The notes under the pieces: generated by a model | The model's database searches: none | Told to the model about the DNA's origin: nothing | The model's input: only the letters and a program-made list of their open reading frames with translations | Translations under genes and position numbers: made by a program | Source of the DNA: M3007 sp964539805 | GTDB lineage: Bacteria > Bacteroidota > Bacteroidia > Chitinophagales > Saprospiraceae | Direction: 5' to 3' | Length of the DNA stretch: 64,000 nucleotides | Assembly (NCBI GenBank): GCA_964539805.1 | Contig: CAZIKN010000001.1 | Location: forward strand, 84,750 to 148,749 | Shown here: one piece after another, positions 61,089 to 64,000 of the stretch | Layout of the letters: the number at the start of each line of letters is the position of its first letter | Position numbering within the stretch: the stretch's first letter is position 1

Positions 61089-63686
61089 ATGAAGAAAAAT
61101 CGATTTTACCTGCTGTTGCTGCTGCTTACAACCATGCAGTTTCAACTGCTCGCGCAAACCACCTTGATCTGTAATGACCTGGTATTTATAAGCCTTGATG
61201 AGGACTGTAATGTAACGGTCAAATCACAAATGGTACTGGAAGGCACTTATTGCTGCCATGATACCTATATCGTTGAAATAGACAAGGTAGCCCCTTTTGG
61301 CAACGGCCCTTGGGTGCCGGCCATACTTACCAATGCGGACATTGGCAAAACCTATCAGGTTCGGGTGACCGATCCTGTACCAAACAACAAATGCTGGGGC
61401 AACATAAAAGTAGAGGATAAAAACCCGCCTGATTTGAACTGTACCAATGCTACAACGGTAAATCTGGATGCCAATGGAGAAGCCAGTGTACAGATCAGCA
61501 ATATGCAGGTGGTGGCTACTGATGCCTGTGGGCAAGCTACAGTAACACTGTCCAACAACCAGACCTCAGTCAATTTTGATTGTGCCAACAAAGGTGCCAA
61601 TTTATTGACCCTCGTGGCCAAGGATGGCTCCGGCAATACCGCCTCCTGCATAGCCACCGTAATTGTGAATGACCCAACGGGAAATTGCAATGGCACTTGT
61701 GTAACGGATTGCCCGGCCTCAGAAATTGTCACTTTTGACCAGGCGATCAATGTGCTTTTGCCCGCACTACAATCCAACAACCTCGCCCCTTTTGATGCTT
61801 ACGGTTATCCTGTATTCAACACAGCCGCCTGCCCATTGGAGGATACCAGCTACACGGTGACCTATACCCCGGAATCAGCCGGATTCAGTTGGTTTAAGCG
61901 CCGTTGGACGGTGAGCGTTGGGGGTGTGCCCCTTGGAAAATGCGATCAATTGATTACATTCCCGTCATCACGTATGTTCAACTTCAGCGGAAAAATATTC
62001 CTGGATTCTATCATCAATTGCGAACCGGACGCAAGTGAAAAAGGGACAGGATTTTTCAAACTGCTTGCCACAAAACTGCCTGGAAACGAGCAATTTACGA
62101 TAACACCTAACAGTTTGGGCCTATATTCTGCCGATATTCCGGTTAATGGCAAGGACTCCGTCATCGAGTTGCGTTTGCAGTTGCCCAATGGCATATCCAC
62201 GGCCTGCCCAAACGTGATTGTGGTGCCAGCTCTTGGGCCGCAGGTCAACCATATTTTCAATGTGGGTTTGGTGTCAGAGGAAAACTGCCCCTTGTTGAGC
62301 GTTTCCCTGAATATGAACTTGATCCGGCGTTGTTTAACTTCTTCCTGGAACAACATTGTGTACAGTAACCACAGCTTTATGCCCGCAAACAATGCTTATA
62401 TCAACTTGGAACTGGATCCTTTGCTGAGCATTACCAGTGCATCTGTACCCTTTGTCCAAAATGGCAATTTGTACACCTTCCAATTAGGCACGGTGCCCCG
62501 ACTTTCCACAGGATCCATCAATTTTACCATTGAAACGGATTGCGACGCTGTACTGGGCCAAACATTGTGCGGGGAAGCCATTATTTATCCACATGATCCT
62601 TGTGGAGGCCAAACATGGACAGGGCCCAAGGTATCCGTGAAAGCCCGTTGTGAAAGTGGAACCACCGTTAATTTGATCTTGGAAAACACAGGTGACGAGG
62701 ATATGCCGGAAAGCCTTGATTTCATCGTGGTAGAAGATATTCTGATGCGCGACGGCGGCAAATTCAAACTTGTTAAAGGTGGCAAACAAACCCTTAGCTA
62801 TCCCGCCAACGGAGCTACCTGGCGCCTTGAGGCCCAACAAGTGGATGGCTACCCGGGCATTGATCGCCCTTCCGTTTCCCTTGAGGGCTGCAATGGCATC
62901 AATATTCCCGGCTTGGTCAATGCCTTTGCCTTCAATGATGATCCTATCTATATTGACAACGATTGTGCAGAAGTACGCGGCTCTTATGACCCGAACGACA
63001 AAATCGGCGTGCCAACAGGCTACAATGCGGCGCACATCATCACAGCCAATACCGATATAGAGTACAAAATCCGCTTCCAAAACACGGGTACCGACACGGC
63101 ATTTACCGTGGTTGTTGTAGATTCTTTATCTGATTTGCTGGATTTCAGGACATTGGAAGCCGGCGCATCAAGTCATAAGTATCGTTTGGATGTGTATCCG
63201 GGAGGCATCCTGCACTTTGTTTTCGACAATATCATGTTGCCGGACAGTAATGTAAACAAAGACGGCTCCAATGGCTTTTTGAAGTTCCGCATTGCCCAAA
63301 AGCCCAATTTGCCCAATGGCACGGTGCTCAAAAACAAGGCAGCAATTTACTTTGACAAAAATGCCCCTATCATCACCAACGAGGCATTCCATACCATAGG
63401 AGCACCTTATGTTATGGTCTCTACCTTTAAGCCGGAATTGCCTGATGTGCAAGTCATCGTCCAACCTAATCCATTTATGGGCGAAGCCGTACTGCAAATG
63501 AGCGGCTATGAAGCAAAAGATGGCACATTACGCATCCTGGATGCTCAAGGCAGGGAAGTACAATCGCAAATATTCCGCGGAAATCAGGCCATCCTGAATG
63601 GCAACAAACTGCCGACAGGCTTCTATTTCTTCCAGATTTTTGATGCCGGACAATTGATCGGCAGTGGGAAATTGGAGAAGTTTTAA
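61089..63686 (+). CDS. Secreted T9SS type A cargo protein with DUF7619-like domain
   Basis: An 865-residue protein with a signal peptide (LLAQ cleavage). Residues 115-190 resemble an HYR-type beta domain (VKDGSGNTASCIATVIVND region). The middle (200-620) is Cys- and Thr-rich beta structure without a clear family. Residues 631-760 form a domain often seen before sorting signals in this phylum (GSYDPNDKIG, IEYKIRFQNTGTDTAFTVVV, AIYFDKNAPIITNEAFHTI), which I equate with DUF7619. The last 70 residues (VQPNPFMGEAVLQM, LRILDAQGREV, LPTGFYFFQIF) are a type A sorting domain of a different sequence type from the array proteins. Followed by a tandem hairpin array. Confidence 0.88.
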   Translation: MKKNRFYLLLLLLTTMQFQLLAQTTLICNDLVFISLDEDCNVTVKSQMVLEGTYCCHDTYIVEIDKVAPFGNGPWVPAILTNADIGKTYQVRVTDPVPNNKCWGNIKVEDKNPPDLNCTNATTVNLDANGEASVQISNMQVVATDACGQATVTLSNNQTSVNFDCANKGANLLTLVAKDGSGNTASCIATVIVNDPTGNCNGTCVTDCPASEIVTFDQAINVLLPALQSNNLAPFDAYGYPVFNTAACPLEDTSYTVTYTPESAGFSWFKRRWTVSVGGVPLGKCDQLITFPSSRMFNFSGKIFLDSIINCEPDASEKGTGFFKLLATKLPGNEQFTITPNSLGLYSADIPVNGKDSVIELRLQLPNGISTACPNVIVVPALGPQVNHIFNVGLVSEENCPLLSVSLNMNLIRRCLTSSWNNIVYSNHSFMPANNAYINLELDPLLSITSASVPFVQNGNLYTFQLGTVPRLSTGSINFTIETDCDAVLGQTLCGEAIIYPHDPCGGQTWTGPKVSVKARCESGTTVNLILENTGDEDMPESLDFIVVEDILMRDGGKFKLVKGGKQTLSYPANGATWRLEAQQVDGYPGIDRPSVSLEGCNGINIPGLVNAFAFNDDPIYIDNDCAEVRGSYDPNDKIGVPTGYNAAHIITANTDIEYKIRFQNTGTDTAFTVVVVDSLSDLLDFRTLEAGASSHKYRLDVYPGGILHFVFDNIMLPDSNVNKDGSNGFLKFRIAQKPNLPNGTVLKNKAAIYFDKNAPIITNEAFHTIGAPYVMVSTFKPELPDVQVIVQPNPFMGEAVLQMSGYEAKDGTLRILDAQGREVQSQIFRGNQAILNGNKLPTGFYFFQIFDAGQLIGSGKLEKF

Positions 63687-63707
63687 GGGTTTACCATAAA
63701 ATTTTTT

Positions 63708-64000
63708 TACCACAAAAGGCACAATAGAACACATAAAACTATACTTTGTGTCCTTTTGTGCCTTTTGTGGTTCAAAAACAATTTAATGCTTACCACATAA
63801 GGCACAATAGAACACATAAAACTATACTTTGTGTCCTTTTGTGCCTTTTGTGGTTCAAAAACAATTTAATGCTTACCACATAAGGCACAATAGAACACAT
63901 AAGACTATACTTTGTGTCCTTTTGTGCCTTTTGTGGTTCATAAATAATTTAATGCTTACCACATAAGGCACAATAGAACACATAAAACTATACTTTGTGT
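63708..64000 (+). repeat. Tandem array of 83-bp hairpin repeats (four units, cut by window edge)
   Basis: Units start at 63708, 63791, 63874 and 63957, an exact 83-base period, with the last one truncated by the window end. In unit 1, arms 63709-63733 and 63747-63771 pair at 23 of 25 positions around a 13-base loop. Units 2-4 carry taccacataagg where unit 1 has taccacaaaagg. The spacer between hairpins is aatttaatgct-like. The same family occurs as a single copy at 59368-59429. Not CRISPR-like, since there are no unique spacers. Confidence 0.95.

Noticed and set aside
63708..64000. CRISPR array
   Set aside because: The period is regular but the whole 83-base unit is repeated; there are no unique spacers and no cas genes.

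Overview
The window looks like a chromosomal segment of a Bacteroidota bacterium, most likely from the Saprospiria/Saprospiraceae side of the phylum (inferred from gene content, no search run). The evidence is type IX secretion system (T9SS) proteins with type A and type B sorting domains, PorP/SprF and SprB-like proteins, OmpA/PD40 proteins, CRTAC1-type FG-GAP lipoproteins, and recurrent Bacteroidota-style promoter boxes (TAnnTTTG, sometimes with an upstream TTTG about 20 nt away). There is no phage, plasmid or CRISPR signature. The only mobile-element trace is a short decayed IS66-like transposase fragment near 14.7 kb.

Layout. 0-4.4 kb: the N-terminal part of a GH3 glycosidase, a DUF2520 Rossmann protein, an outer membrane barrel, an NlpC/P60 peptidase and an M42 aminopeptidase. 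5.1-14.5 kb: a T9SS surface locus (PorP/SprF, TPR-PD40-OmpA protein, giant SprB-repeat adhesin). 14.6-26 kb: the IS66 relic, a small DNA-binding-like protein, an M16 peptidase, PabB, a LytTR regulator, two nucleotide-sugar enzymes, a TlpA thioredoxin, a PaaG-like enzyme with a GH25 lysozyme, tRNA-Arg(CCU) and RibD. 26-34.5 kb: an OmpA/PD40 protein, a C1 aminopeptidase with TsaB, an ArsR-type regulator, a histidine phosphatase lipoprotein, a radical SAM protein and a DoxX-like membrane protein. 34.6-41.6 kb: a CRTAC1 lipoprotein coupled to a methyltransferase, a double-OmpA protein and two small lipoproteins.

41.8-55.2 kb holds the most unusual region: four consecutive T9SS cargo genes, followed by a fifth secreted protein with no sorting domain. 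Their passenger regions differ (FG-GAP plus receptor-L-like repeats twice, FG-GAP alone, plant-type leucine-rich repeats). Their 3' ends, which encode the sorting domain, are nearly identical DNA. Between the first and second copies the identity runs through the intergenic leader into the next signal peptide. This looks like a tandem cassette array kept homogeneous by recombination.

55.3-58.3 kb: a methionine locus with a SAM-I type riboswitch, an OsmC-family protein and a single-chain fusion of a trans-sulfuration PLP enzyme to homoserine O-acetyltransferase. 58.4-64 kb: a tocopherol-cyclase-like protein, a helical protein of unknown role, another T9SS type A cargo and an 83-bp-period tandem array of hairpin repeats running off the window edge, with a related copy at 59.4 kb.

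All product names come from reading translated sequence and motifs by eye. No database search was run.
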